DNA of 16,014 bases from CAYVMD01 sp964452465 (GCA_964452465.1 CAYVMD010000047.1:1-16014); one strand, 5' to 3'. Numbered from the stretch's first letter, positions 1 through 7,327 are shown. Numbers and translations are program-made. Notes: generated from the sequence alone by a model not told the origin.

Positions 1-1553
1 AGCCGAGGGAGAACCTCCTTGGGGATTCCCATGCCTTGGTCTTTCACAGCTACTAAGACTCCTCCCGTTTCGGGATCTTCTTTGATAGTTACCCTTACCT
101 CACCCCCATCGGGGGAGTATTTCACTGCGTTGCTCACGAGATTGGTGATTACCTGGTCCACCTTATCCGGGTCGGCGATTATGATAGGAACCGGCTTGTG
201 GACATCGAGGACGAATTGGTGTTTGGAGGTGTAATTTTTCTGTATCTCTATTATTTTGCTAGCGATGTCCACCACATCAACTGGCTGAAGCATTAATTCC
301 AGCGCCCTACCTGCTTCTATCCTCGAGAGATTGAGGAGATCGTTTATAAGGCGGGTCAACCGATCGCATTCTTGGTCTATGATTTGGAGAAACTCCCTCC
401 GTGTCTCCAGATCGTAATACCCTTCCGTATCAGCGAGGAGAGTGGCAACGAAGCCCTTTATGGAGGTTAGAGGGGTGCGCAATTCGTGGGAAACATGGGA
501 TACGAAATCCGTCTTCATCTGATCTAATCTCTTCAACTCGGTTACATCGGAGAGAATGGTCACAACACCCGCCATGCCATTTGTCTCATCCTTTATGGTA
601 GCAGTTTGGGTCTGGAAGAAGCGCTCCCCGCCTTCGAAGCTAAAGGCTATTTCCTCAACCATTTCCTCTCCACTTTCTAAGGTTTTGGAGATTATCTCCC
701 TTATCTTCTCGTCTTGGATTACCTCCCTGTAATCTCTACCTACTCCATCATTAGGAGGAATTCCCAACAGTTGCCTCGCTACATGATTCAGAACGGTTAT
801 CCTACCGAGTGAATTGATAGCGAGGACACCAACGAGCATGCTTTCGAGGGTTCGCTCCAACTGGCGTTTCTCCTCCAGAGTTTGGAGGTAGAGGGTAGCT
901 TGGGCAATGACGGCAGCTGCGGAACGAGCGAGCACCATTGCTAACCTTACATCCTCCTCACTGAACTTTTCCCCAAAACGCTTATTGAAGACCTTCAAAA
1001 CCCCAACTCTTATTCTGTCTATAACTCTCCCTTCTTCATCCCTTTTTTCCACTATGAGAGGAACTGTGAGAGAATTCCTTATGCCTAATAGGCTAACAAA
1101 TTCCTTCGAACTACGAGGATCGGAGTAGGAGTCCTCGATCACTATAGGTTGGCCGGTCATGAACGCCTCACCACTTACTCCTGTCGTTGCCCTCGTGCGA
1201 TATATTCGCACTTCCTCATCGGTCATCCCAAAGGCAGGGGGCTGGGCAACTAACTCTCCGGTATCCTTGTCATACAACTTAATCACACATTTTTCCGCCT
1301 GGAGAATCATCGCTATTTTGGTAACCAGCTTTTTGAGGGTATCTTTTAACTCCTCAACGCTGGTGATAGGGGCAGAAACTTCCTCTGAGGGCGGAGCAGT
1401 TTCCACCGCTGCAGGTTTGGTTTCCTTGGGCTTCCCCAATTGCTTTTGCAGGTATTCCACCCGCTCCCTCAATACCTTTACCTCAGCCAATAAACGTTCA
1501 TGCTCTTCCTCGAGAGCCTTATATTTCGCCTTCCAATCCGTGCTCATCTTCAT
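1..1553 (-). CDS. Sensor histidine kinase, GAF-PAS-HisKA-HATPase, partial (3' end off the left edge)
   Basis: Cytoplasmic two-component sensor kinase that should autophosphorylate on His and pass phosphate to an unseen response regulator. I translated it from the minus strand; about 517 residues are visible. Order: a charged coiled coil (about residues 8-40), a Pro/Ala/Glu linker, a GAF domain (about 65-213), a PAS domain (about 228-345), and HisKA with the H-box SHVSHELRTPLTS (His356). The HATPase domain has an N-box (ITNLVSNAVKYSP, Asn471/Asn475) and a G1 box (DQGMGIP, Asp505). The window ends before the G2 box and C-terminus. No transmembrane segment is visible, so the signal is probably intracellular or comes through a partner. 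The ATG at 1553 was chosen because AGGAGG lies about 8 bases upstream; a second ATG is two codons in. It has its own promoter and is divergent from the next operon. The PhoR/ResE-like kinase core is clear; the ligand is unknown. Confidence 0.93.
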   Translation of the reverse strand, partial: MKMSTDWKAKYKALEEEHERLLAEVKVLRERVEYLQKQLGKPKETKPAAVETAPPSEEVSAPITSVEELKDTLKKLVTKIAMILQAEKCVIKLYDKDTGELVAQPPAFGMTDEEVRIYRTRATTGVSGEAFMTGQPIVIEDSYSDPRSSKEFVSLLGIRNSLTVPLIVEKRDEEGRVIDRIRVGVLKVFNKRFGEKFSEEDVRLAMVLARSAAAVIAQATLYLQTLEEKRQLERTLESMLVGVLAINSLGRITVLNHVARQLLGIPPNDGVGRDYREVIQDEKIREIISKTLESGEEMVEEIAFSFEGGERFFQTQTATIKDETNGMAGVVTILSDVTELKRLDQMKTDFVSHVSHELRTPLTSIKGFVATLLADTEGYYDLETRREFLQIIDQECDRLTRLINDLLNLSRIEAGRALELMLQPVDVVDIASKIIEIQKNYTSKHQFVLDVHKPVPIIIADPDKVDQVITNLVSNAVKYSPDGGEVRVTIKEDPETGGVLVAVKDQGMGIPKEVLPR

Positions 1554-1579
1554 AGCGGACACCTCCTAAAGGTTAGCTT

Positions 1580-1609
1580 ATTGTATAACACCCTCGAAAT
1601 CCTTGTCAA
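1580..1609 (-). promoter_or_regulatory. Sigma-A-type promoter of the histidine kinase gene
   Basis: On the minus strand a perfect TTGACA (1609-1604) is followed after 18 bases by TACAAT (1585-1580), or after 16 bases by TATACA. Transcription would start near 1573. That leaves a short leader that carries the AGGAGG site before the ATG at 1553. Confidence 0.7.
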
Positions 1610-1635
1610 GATACCCCCTTTTAGGTTATTATAAT
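1603..1635 (+). promoter_or_regulatory. Probable promoter of the 1660-5307 operon, overlapping the divergent -35 box
   Basis: TTGTCA (1603-1608) shares five bases with the opposing TTGACA. A -10 could be TATTAT at 1627-1632 (18-base spacer). TATAAT at 1630-1635 is a better match but sits at a long 21-base spacing. The start would fall near 1640, with GGGAG (1645-1649) ahead of the ATG at 1660. The -10 choice is uncertain. Confidence 0.5.
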
Positions 1636-1659
1636 ACAACTAAAGGGAGTGAGAAAGAG

Positions 1660-2004
1660 ATGTCCGATTCTGGAAAGGATAAATTGAGAGAAGTTTTCAG
1701 TAAGATAGGAAAAGGTGTACAAGTGCAGGCGGAAATAACCAGATTACGCCTGCGAATAAAGAAATTGCAGGGAGAGAAGAAGGAGATTTTCGAAAAGATG
1801 GGGGAGAAAGTTTACGATCTCTATCCTAAAGGATTGGTTAAGAACTCCACCCTTCTCTCTTTGTGCCAAGAGGTAGCAAAGATAGACGAGGAAATAAGGG
1901 AATGCTTAGAGAGGATAACGGAGTTAACCCAAAAGGGAGAAACGCCCGGTGAAGAAAAGGGGGAAGAAAAAGAGGAAGGAATCGAGGAAGAAGTAGAGGA
2001 ATAG
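1660..2004 (+). CDS. Small acidic coiled-coil protein, function unknown
   Basis: A 114-residue protein I do not recognise. From about residue 18 to 90 it is predicted to be almost wholly helical, with heptad-like Leu/Ile spacing (QAEITRLRLRIKKLQGEKK) and a possible second helix holding EIRECLERITELTQK. The last about 22 residues are nearly all Glu/Lys/Gly, ending EEGIEEEVEE. It has no signal peptide or membrane segment. The ATG at 1660 is preceded by GGGAG at a 10-base spacing. The frame is open upstream to a TTG at 1603, but that lies inside the promoter and was rejected. It is the first gene of the operon and ends one base before the DUF89 gene. It could be a structural or adaptor protein; the low-complexity tail makes homology-based assignment unreliable. 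Confidence 0.7.
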   Translation: MSDSGKDKLREVFSKIGKGVQVQAEITRLRLRIKKLQGEKKEIFEKMGEKVYDLYPKGLVKNSTLLSLCQEVAKIDEEIRECLERITELTQKGETPGEEKGEEKEEGIEEEVEE

Positions 2005-2005
2005 G

Positions 2006-2896
2006 ATGAGGATCAAATCGGAGTGTATCGCTTGCGTCCTCCGCCAATGCGCAGAGGCGGGAAGATTAGCAGGGAGGGAAGAATCGGCAATATTAGAGGC
2101 AGTCAAGGAAGCGAGCAGGCTTATCCCCTCTTTCACCTTAAGGGATACACCTATGAGCGTGACCCTCTTTATGCATCGGTTGATGCGGGAAATTCTGGGC
2201 ATCGACGATCCCTATCGGGAGGTAAAGAGAAAATTCAACGAACAAGGTAGGTCGGCTTATCCTTACCTGAGAAGGCTATTAGAGGAAAGTGAAAACCCTC
2301 TTGAGACAGCGGTTCGTATAGCCGTTGCCGGAAACATAGTGGATTACGCTTTACCCCTGGAGCGAGACCTGGAAAAGTCGTTGCAAGAAGCGTTGAAAGT
2401 TCCCCTCCCTTCGGAGGAATGGCGGATATTCGAGGAGCAAGTCTCCAAGAGCAGAAAGATCCTCTATCTTCTGGATAACGCAGGAGAGATCTTCTTCGAT
2501 AAGGTCTTAATAGAACACCTTTTAAATAAAGGAAAAGAGATAGTGGTGGGAGTTAGGGGTGGTCCCGCTTTAAACGATGTTACCATAGAGGATGCCGAGG
2601 AGGCAGGTTTAACGAAATTGACCAAGGTGGTGTCCACGGAAATCGATACGGTAGGGTTCATCTTGGAAATGGCGGGGGAGGAGTTCAGGAGGGAATTGGA
2701 TTCGGCAGAGCTGGTAATCGCAAAGGGGCAAGCTAATCTCGAATCCCTCGATGAAACGGAATACCCCGCGTTCTTCCTGCTGAAGGCAAAATGCCCCATA
2801 ATCGCTGAATTAATGGGAGTAAAGGTAGGCGAGGTTATTTTCCAGGCGAATAGGAGGAATCCTTTATTCTCCTCGCTTCTTATTAACAAAGGATGA
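2006..2896 (+). CDS. DUF89 / damage-control phosphatase family protein (ARMT1-like domain)
   Basis: A 296-residue member of the DUF89 family, metal-dependent phosphatases of which several remove phosphate from damaged or surplus sugar and cofactor phosphates. The N-terminus has the CxxC typical of the short prokaryotic subfamily (Cys7, Cys10; ECIACVLRQ). Next comes a helical domain with the segment VAGNIVDYA. The Rossmann-like core carries LLDNAGE (Asp157, Asn158, Glu161), which binds the metal in this family. The segment AKGQANLES (Lys240) matches the conserved phosphate-side motif. Length is normal for the subfamily. The ATG at 2006 starts one base after the previous stop, and the 3' end overlaps the HAD phosphatase gene by four bases (ATGA), so translation is probably coupled. 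The substrate cannot be read from sequence; the neighbours suggest a vitamin or sugar-phosphate clean-up role, which is inference. Confidence 0.88.
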   Translation: MRIKSECIACVLRQCAEAGRLAGREESAILEAVKEASRLIPSFTLRDTPMSVTLFMHRLMREILGIDDPYREVKRKFNEQGRSAYPYLRRLLEESENPLETAVRIAVAGNIVDYALPLERDLEKSLQEALKVPLPSEEWRIFEEQVSKSRKILYLLDNAGEIFFDKVLIEHLLNKGKEIVVGVRGGPALNDVTIEDAEEAGLTKLTKVVSTEIDTVGFILEMAGEEFRRELDSAELVIAKGQANLESLDETEYPAFFLLKAKCPIIAELMGVKVGEVIFQANRRNPLFSSLLINKG

Positions 2897-3678
2897 AGGG
2901 CACACGCCTTCTGGTCTTCGACCTCGATGGTGTCATCTATAGGGGCAACACGCCCCTACCCTATGCCAAGGAGACGATAGAGGCGCTGCGGGGAATGGGC
3001 AAAAAGATCTATTTCCTCACCAATAATTCCACTCGCACTCGCTTTCAGTATCAGAGAAAGATTGCCCGAATGGGCATCAAAGTAAAAGTCGGAGAGATCG
3101 TGACCTCCGCTTGGGGAACTGCCCTTTATTTAAAGGGGGAAGGGGCAAGGAAGGCGCTGGTAATTGGAGAAGAGGGATTGAAGAAGGAATTACAATGGGC
3201 GGGGATAGAAGTGGTGAAGAGGGCGGAAGAAGCAGAGTATGTGGTAGTGGGGTTGGATAGAAGCTTCAACTATCGCAAATTATGCTTGGCTTTTAAAGCG
3301 GCGAGGATGGGAGCCAAATTCATCGCCACAAATAGGGATTCCACCTTTCCCTCTGAGGATGGGCTCGTCCCCGGAGGGGGGAGCATAGTAGCGAGTTTGG
3401 AAACCGCCTTGGGAACCCAACCCCTACTGATCGGTAAGCCATCTCCTTTCCTTTTGAATTTGATAATGGATAGGGAAGGGGTCACAGCGGAGGAAATGGT
3501 CGTAGTGGGCGATAGATTGGACACAGATATAAAGATGGCCAAATCCATGGGCATGAAGAGCATCCTCGTGCTCACGGGAGTTATTACGAGGGAAGAAGCC
3601 CTTGCATCTTCCCTTCAACCTGATAGGATGATAGAAAACCTAAGGGAGTTATTGGATATCGATTGGCTAATATCTTAG
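2893..3678 (+). CDS. HAD superfamily subfamily IIA phosphatase (NagD / phosphoglycolate phosphatase-like)
   Basis: A 261-residue haloacid dehalogenase-type phosphatase. Motif I is FDLDGVIYRG, with nucleophile Asp10 and general acid Asp12. Motif II is FLTNNSTRTR. A C2-type cap follows, from about residue 75 to 170. The lysine motif is IGKPSP, and the Mg-binding motif is VVGDRLDTDI. This order is typical of the NagD, 4-nitrophenylphosphatase and pyridoxal/phosphoglycolate phosphatase group. Members hydrolyse small phosphomonoesters in the cytoplasm, and the exact substrate is not predictable. The start overlaps the DUF89 stop by four bases. The stop lies 5 bases before the preferred ThiD start. 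Two phosphatases next to a kinase of the HMP/pyridoxine family suggest a shared set of phosphorylated metabolites, but this is inferred from context only. Confidence 0.9.
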   Translation: MKGTRLLVFDLDGVIYRGNTPLPYAKETIEALRGMGKKIYFLTNNSTRTRFQYQRKIARMGIKVKVGEIVTSAWGTALYLKGEGARKALVIGEEGLKKELQWAGIEVVKRAEEAEYVVVGLDRSFNYRKLCLAFKAARMGAKFIATNRDSTFPSEDGLVPGGGSIVASLETALGTQPLLIGKPSPFLLNLIMDREGVTAEEMVVVGDRLDTDIKMAKSMGMKSILVLTGVITREEALASSLQPDRMIENLRELLDIDWLIS

Positions 3679-3683
3679 AGGGA

Positions 3684-4637
3684 ATGAATAGGTCGATAAA
3701 AAGGGTATTGACTATAGGGGGATCGGACCCCACAGGAGGGGCAGGTATACAGATGGACCTGAAGGTATTTCAAAAGTTAGGGGTTTGGGGACTCTCCTGC
3801 ATTACCTGCGTTACGGTTCAAACAACATCCGGGGTAGAAAAGATAACAAAAGTGCCTCCCCATATAATTGGAAGACAGATAGACGCCTGCGCCCTCGATA
3901 TAGAAGTTGACGCCTGTAAGATAGGAATGCTTTTCGCCCCCCGCGCAGTGAGCGTAGTGGCGGAGAGGATAGAGAGACGCAAATTGCCCAATGTCGTGCT
4001 TGATCCCATAATCTGGGCAAAAGGGGGTAGGCGGTTACTTACGGAGAAGGCTTTTAAGAGGCTAAAAAGGGAATTGCTTCCCCTTGCCCTTATAGTAACT
4101 CCCAACATACCGGAAGCGGAGGCGTTGGCGGAGATGGAGATACATTCAGTGGAGGATATGGTAGAGGCAGGCAGGAAGATAAGGAAGATGGGGGCACGAA
4201 ATGTGCTGGTGAAGGGAGGACATTTGGAGGGGGAACCTGTGGATGTTCTGGTGGGAGAAGAGGGCATTTTCCATTTTCCTTCCTATAGGATGAAGTCGGG
4301 TGCGCTCCCTGCGGTCGCTCACCCTTCTCATTTGCCTTCGGCAAACGAGTCGGTTGCCCCTCCTTCGGTCGGACACCCTTCTCATTTGCCTTCGGCAAAC
4401 GAGTCGGTTGCCCCTCCTTCGGCCAGACGCCCTTATCGTTTGCCTTTGGCAAACGATAAGGAGGTGCACGGAACCGGCTGCATACTTTCTTCCGCTATAT
4501 CAGCGTATCTGGCGATGGGGAAAACCGTTAGGGAAAGTGTGGAGATGGGGATCCGTTTCGTTAGAGAAGCGATCCAAAAAGCGGAGCGATTAGGCAAGGG
4601 ACCTTATCATTTGGCGCTCTTAGATGAGGATTTTTAA
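3684..4637 (+). CDS. thiD: ThiD-type hydroxymethylpyrimidine (phosphate) kinase carrying a 54-residue repeat insertion
   Basis: A ribokinase-fold kinase that phosphorylates HMP and HMP-P for thiamine synthesis; some members act on pyridoxine. Visible motifs are VLTIGGSDPTGGAGIQ (N-terminal substrate site), VLDPIIWAKGG, VTPNIPEAEAL, LVKGGHLEGEPVDVL and the catalytic anion hole HGTGC (Cys266). Length is 317 residues; the family norm is about 260-270. The excess is residues 207-260, three tandem 18-residue units (ALPAVAHPSHLPSANESV and two variants) encoded by 4302-4463. They sit just before HGTGC, in the loop after the strand that equals E. coli FTAPRI. The ATG at 3684 was chosen because it matches the usual ThiD N-terminus. 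Its AGAGGG is too close to be a good ribosome site, so coupling to the upstream gene is likely. An in-frame TTG at 3663 is the alternative. Its 3' end overlaps comF by 14 bases. Confidence 0.92.
   Translation: MNRSIKRVLTIGGSDPTGGAGIQMDLKVFQKLGVWGLSCITCVTVQTTSGVEKITKVPPHIIGRQIDACALDIEVDACKIGMLFAPRAVSVVAERIERRKLPNVVLDPIIWAKGGRRLLTEKAFKRLKRELLPLALIVTPNIPEAEALAEMEIHSVEDMVEAGRKIRKMGARNVLVKGGHLEGEPVDVLVGEEGIFHFPSYRMKSGALPAVAHPSHLPSANESVAPPSVGHPSHLPSANESVAPPSARRPYRLPLANDKEVHGTGCILSSAISAYLAMGKTVRESVEMGIRFVREAIQKAERLGKGPYHLALLDEDF
4302..4463 (+). repeat. Three tandem 54-bp double-hairpin units inserted in frame in thiD
   Basis: Units lie at 4302-4355, 4356-4409 and 4410-4463. Bases 4320-4368 are repeated without a mismatch at 4374-4422. 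Each unit has a 25-nt imperfect hairpin A, beginning three bases before the unit (4299, 4353, 4407), followed by hairpin B. In units 1 and 2, B is CTCATTTGCC, loop TTC, GGCAAACGAG (4327-4349 and 4381-4403), with a single A/C mismatch. In unit 3, B is a perfect 14-bp stem with a TTT loop (4431-4461). The translation of every unit centres on L-P-(S/L)-A-N-(E/D). Confidence 0.93.
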
Positions 4638-5307
4638 AGCCTTCCTGGACTTATTCTATCCGGACTTCTGCCTGGGATGTGGGAAGAGAGGGGTGATCCT
4701 TTGCCCCGACTGTGAGCGCAAAATCGTAAGGATTAAAAATCCCTGCCAGACTTGTGGGGCACCTCAAGAAGGGAGGGTTTGCTGGCACTGTAAGGATCTG
4801 AGATTGTATTTCGATGGTGCAAGGGCTTATGGTTTATACGAAGGGCTTTTAAGGGATCTAATTCACAGATTTAAATTCAGAGGAGAGATAGCGGTAGGGG
4901 AGAAGCTTTGGGGATTGATAGGTAAGGCACTTCCCTCTTACTGGGATATAGATTGTATAACCACTGTTCCCTCCCATAAGGGAAGTTTAAAAGAAAGGGG
5001 GTTTAGCACCTCGGCCCTTTTAGGAGCGGGAGTAGCCCACGCGCTATCCCTTCCTTTTTATCCCGACCTTCTCACCTGGAGAAGGGAGGTAAAAAGGCAG
5101 ATCGGCTTAGGGAGGGAAGAGCGCTTTCTCAATGTGAGGGGAGCGGTGAAATGCCTTTCCCCGAAGGATGTGAAAGGCAAGAGATTTTTGCTGGTGGATG
5201 ATGTGATGACAACGGGAGCAACAGCATCTGCTTGTGCTTACGCATTAAAAAAGGCGGGAGCGGAAAGGGTATGGGTGGTGACCTCCGCTCGGGATATAAC
5301 GCTCTAA
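4624..5307 (+). CDS. comF: ComF family protein (zinc-ribbon plus phosphoribosyltransferase domain)
   Basis: A 227-residue ComF/GntX-type protein, associated with DNA uptake and processing of internalised single-stranded DNA in competent bacteria. The N-terminus holds four Cys pairs (FCLGCG, CPDC, CQTCG, CWHC) that form a double zinc ribbon over about residues 16-57. A YGLYEGLLRDLIHRFKFRGE segment leads into a type I phosphoribosyltransferase fold. The PRPP-binding motif LLVDDVMTTGATA lies near residues 188-200, and KERGF matches the usual ComF segment. Length is typical. The ATG at 4624 lies inside thiD (14-base overlap), so expression is tied to the operon. No other competence gene is visible, and ComF is also common in bacteria not known to be transformable. 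It ends 16 bases from the convergent glycosyltransferase gene. Confidence 0.92.
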   Translation: MRIFKAFLDLFYPDFCLGCGKRGVILCPDCERKIVRIKNPCQTCGAPQEGRVCWHCKDLRLYFDGARAYGLYEGLLRDLIHRFKFRGEIAVGEKLWGLIGKALPSYWDIDCITTVPSHKGSLKERGFSTSALLGAGVAHALSLPFYPDLLTWRREVKRQIGLGREERFLNVRGAVKCLSPKDVKGKRFLLVDDVMTTGATASACAYALKKAGAERVWVVTSARDITL

Positions 5308-5323
5308 GGATTTCGAGAAAGGC

Positions 5324-6073
5324 TCATGCCTTAAGCCTTCGGAGGAACTCACAAAGTATGAGGAGGAAATAACGAGGGAATGTGGAAACTTTTGCGATCT
5401 TTGAGGGTTGGCAAAACAATCTATAAAGCCATTCCAGTCCAAGTCTCCGCATTAAAAGGGGAGCCCTCTTCACCCTTCCCGCAAGGACATCCAAAGTTCC
5501 ACCCACCCCTATCGCTACCTTCACCCCCAATTCGTCCTTATTTCGCCAAATGAACTTTTCCTGCCTGGGGATCCCCATCCCGACGAGCAATATGTCCGCT
5601 TTGCTTTCCCTTATTTTTTTTACCACTTCCTTCTCCTTTTCCGGCTTGAAGTAACCATGCTGACACTCCACGATGCTCAAGCGAGGAAATGCCTCCCTGA
5701 TCTTCCTTGCTGCCTCCTCAGCGACCCCTTCCTTCCCCCCTAAGAAGAAAAAACTCCAATTTTCCCTTTCCGCCAGAGGGAAGAGTTTCTGAACCAAATC
5801 CACCCCCGAAACTCGCTCCTTAATGGGCAATCCCAACAACCTTCCTCCCATCACCACTCCTATCCCATCGGGGGTTGCCATATCCGCATTCCTCAGTATC
5901 TGGGCGAATTCCTCATCCTGGGAAGCGACGGTAAAGGCATAGGCATCGCAGGTTACGATCAAGTGCAGTTTATCTTCTTTCAGGAACTCCCTGATTCGCT
6001 GGAGCGCCTCTTCCTGGGTGAAGAGAGAAATTTTACCACTTAGGAAGGGACGCTCTATGTTCCTTCTCTCCAC
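5324..6073 (-). CDS. WecG/TagA/CpsF family glycosyltransferase (GT26)
   Basis: A 249-residue glycosyltransferase, probably moving an N-acetylmannosamine-type sugar (UDP-ManNAc or ManNAcA in known members) onto a lipid-linked acceptor at the inner membrane face. Family motifs appear in order: TCDAYAFTVASQDEEF, ADMATPDGIGVVMGGRLLG (with the conserved Asp), FFLGGKEGVAEEAA, LLVGMGIPRQEKFI, GVGGTLDVLAGRVKRAP and GLEWLYRL near the C-terminus. The last is followed by an FPRYFLLILCEFLRRL tail that should contact the membrane. The start is GTG at 6073, overlapping the adenosylhomocysteinase gene by 19 bases. No good ribosome site precedes it, so translational coupling is likely and the start is only moderately sure. 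It is the last gene of the leftward operon begun by the aminotransferase. Donor and acceptor cannot be told from sequence. Confidence 0.9.
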   Translation of the reverse strand: MERRNIERPFLSGKISLFTQEEALQRIREFLKEDKLHLIVTCDAYAFTVASQDEEFAQILRNADMATPDGIGVVMGGRLLGLPIKERVSGVDLVQKLFPLAERENWSFFFLGGKEGVAEEAARKIREAFPRLSIVECQHGYFKPEKEKEVVKKIRESKADILLVGMGIPRQEKFIWRNKDELGVKVAIGVGGTLDVLAGRVKRAPLLMRRLGLEWLYRLFCQPSKIAKVSTFPRYFLLILCEFLRRLKA

Positions 6074-7311
6074 GATTGGAGGTATCTCTCTTGCTCTGGA
6101 GTGAGGGCATCTATCTGGATGCCAAGGGAGGTCAATTTCAGGCGCGCTACCGCTTCCTCCACTTCCGGGGGCACGGGATAGACCTGGGGAGCTAAGGAAG
6201 AAGCGTTATCGACGAGGTACCTTATAGACAGGGCTTGGGTAGCGAAGGACATGTCCATGACACTTGGGGGATGCCCCTCTGCAGCGGAGAGATTGACTAA
6301 CCTTCCTTCCGCCAAGAGGTAAAGGCGCCTACCATCCTTCAGGGTGTATTCATCCACAAAGGAACGAAGGCGCCTTTTGGCAATGCTCATCTTCTCCAAG
6401 GCGGGGATGTCTATCTCCACATCAAAGTGCCCTGAATTCGCCATTATCGCTCCATCCTTCATTAGTTGGAAATGTTCCTCCCTAATAACTCCCTTATCCC
6501 CCGTAACGGTTAGGAATATGTCTCCTATCTTAGCTGCCTCTAAGGAATGCATAACCTGGTAACCATCCATAACCGCCTCCAAAGCCTTGAAGGGGTCCAC
6601 CTCGCAGACGATCACTTGCGCCCCCATCCCCCTCGCTCGCATGGCCACTCCCTTCCCGCACCAACCGTAACCGAAAACCACCAGTTTTTTGCCCGCTAGG
6701 AGGATGTTGGTAGCTCTCAGAATACCATCGATCGTTGATTGCCCCGTGCCATATCGATTGTCGAAAAGAAATTTCGATCGCGCATCGTTCACAGCGATAA
6801 GGGGATATCTAAGCACCCCGTCCTTAGCCATGCTCCTCAACCTTATGACACCGGTGGTGGTTTCCTCCGTGCCTCCTCTGGTCTCGCCCAAAAGGTCTTG
6901 CCTTTCAGTATGGAGGGTAGTCACCAAGTCGGCGCCATCGTCTATCGTGAAATGGGGCTTTTGTTCCAAGACGGAAAGGATATGCTGGTAATAGGTCTCG
7001 CGGTCTTCTCCCTTTATGGCAAATACGGGTATCTCGAAATGCTTAGCTAAAGCGGCAGCGACTTCATCCTGCGTGCTCAAAGGGTTGGAAGCGCAAAGGA
7101 AAACCTGCGCTCCTCCCTTTTTTAAAACGAGGGCGAGGTTAGCGGTTTCGGAGGTGATATGTAGGCAAGCGCCGATCCTTATCCCTTCCAGGGGTTTCTC
7201 TCTTTCAAACCTTTCCCCGATGAGTTTCAGGACAGGCATCTCCAATCCTGCCCATTCGATCTTCTTCAGTCCCTCATCAGCGAGATCGAGCGATTTTACA
7301 TCGTATGTCAT
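6055..7311 (-). CDS. ahcY: Adenosylhomocysteinase (S-adenosylhomocysteine / S-inosylhomocysteine hydrolase)
   Basis: NAD-dependent hydrolase that splits S-adenosylhomocysteine to homocysteine and adenosine, keeping methylation running. It has 418 residues, the short form of thermophiles and archaea, lacking the insertion and long C-terminal tail of eukaryotic-type enzymes. Seen motifs: ACLHITSETANLALVLKKGG (substrate domain), CASNPLSTQDEVAAAL, ETRGGTEETTTGVIRL, AVNDARSKFLFDNRYGTGQS (family Lys/Asp pair), the NAD-binding VVFGYGWCGKGVAMRARG, and SGHFDVEID and EGRLVNLSAAEGHP. Some archaeal members prefer the inosine analogue, so the true substrate is open. The ATG at 7311 follows GGGAG and AAGGA and starts 16 bases after the nucleotidylyltransferase stop. 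The gene sits inside an otherwise sugar-related operon, which is unusual. Confidence 0.96.
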   Translation of the reverse strand: MTYDVKSLDLADEGLKKIEWAGLEMPVLKLIGERFEREKPLEGIRIGACLHITSETANLALVLKKGGAQVFLCASNPLSTQDEVAAALAKHFEIPVFAIKGEDRETYYQHILSVLEQKPHFTIDDGADLVTTLHTERQDLLGETRGGTEETTTGVIRLRSMAKDGVLRYPLIAVNDARSKFLFDNRYGTGQSTIDGILRATNILLAGKKLVVFGYGWCGKGVAMRARGMGAQVIVCEVDPFKALEAVMDGYQVMHSLEAAKIGDIFLTVTGDKGVIREEHFQLMKDGAIMANSGHFDVEIDIPALEKMSIAKRRLRSFVDEYTLKDGRRLYLLAEGRLVNLSAAEGHPPSVMDMSFATQALSIRYLVDNASSLAPQVYPVPPEVEEAVARLKLTSLGIQIDALTPEQERYLQSWREGT

Positions 7312-7327
7312 TCCTTTTCTCTCCCTT

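Noticed and set aside
1603..1659. TTG at 1603 as start of the coiled-coil protein
   Set aside because: It would place the start inside the promoter; the ATG at 1660 has a Shine-Dalgarno site.
3663..3683. TTG at 3663 as ThiD start
   Set aside because: It gives an atypical N-terminal extension overlapping the HAD gene, and GGGAG lies 14 bases away; the ATG at 3684 fits the family better.
4302..4463. CRISPR-like array
   Set aside because: The 54-base period has no unique spacers, the units are in frame with thiD, and homologous units occur singly in other genes.
4090..4593. Minus-strand frames 4090-4452 and 4146-4469 and plus-strand frame 4300-4593 across the thiD repeat
   Set aside because: They are open only because the palindromic units lack stops in several frames; thiD itself has all family motifs in its frame.
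2006..4637. Frameshift or pseudogene in thiD because of its extra length
   Set aside because: The insert is a multiple of three, the frame is intact and all motifs, including HGTGC, are present.
5318..5340. Terminator between comF and the glycosyltransferase gene
   Set aside because: AAGGCT and AGCCTT can pair but the stem is only six bases, has no T tract and lies in coding sequence.
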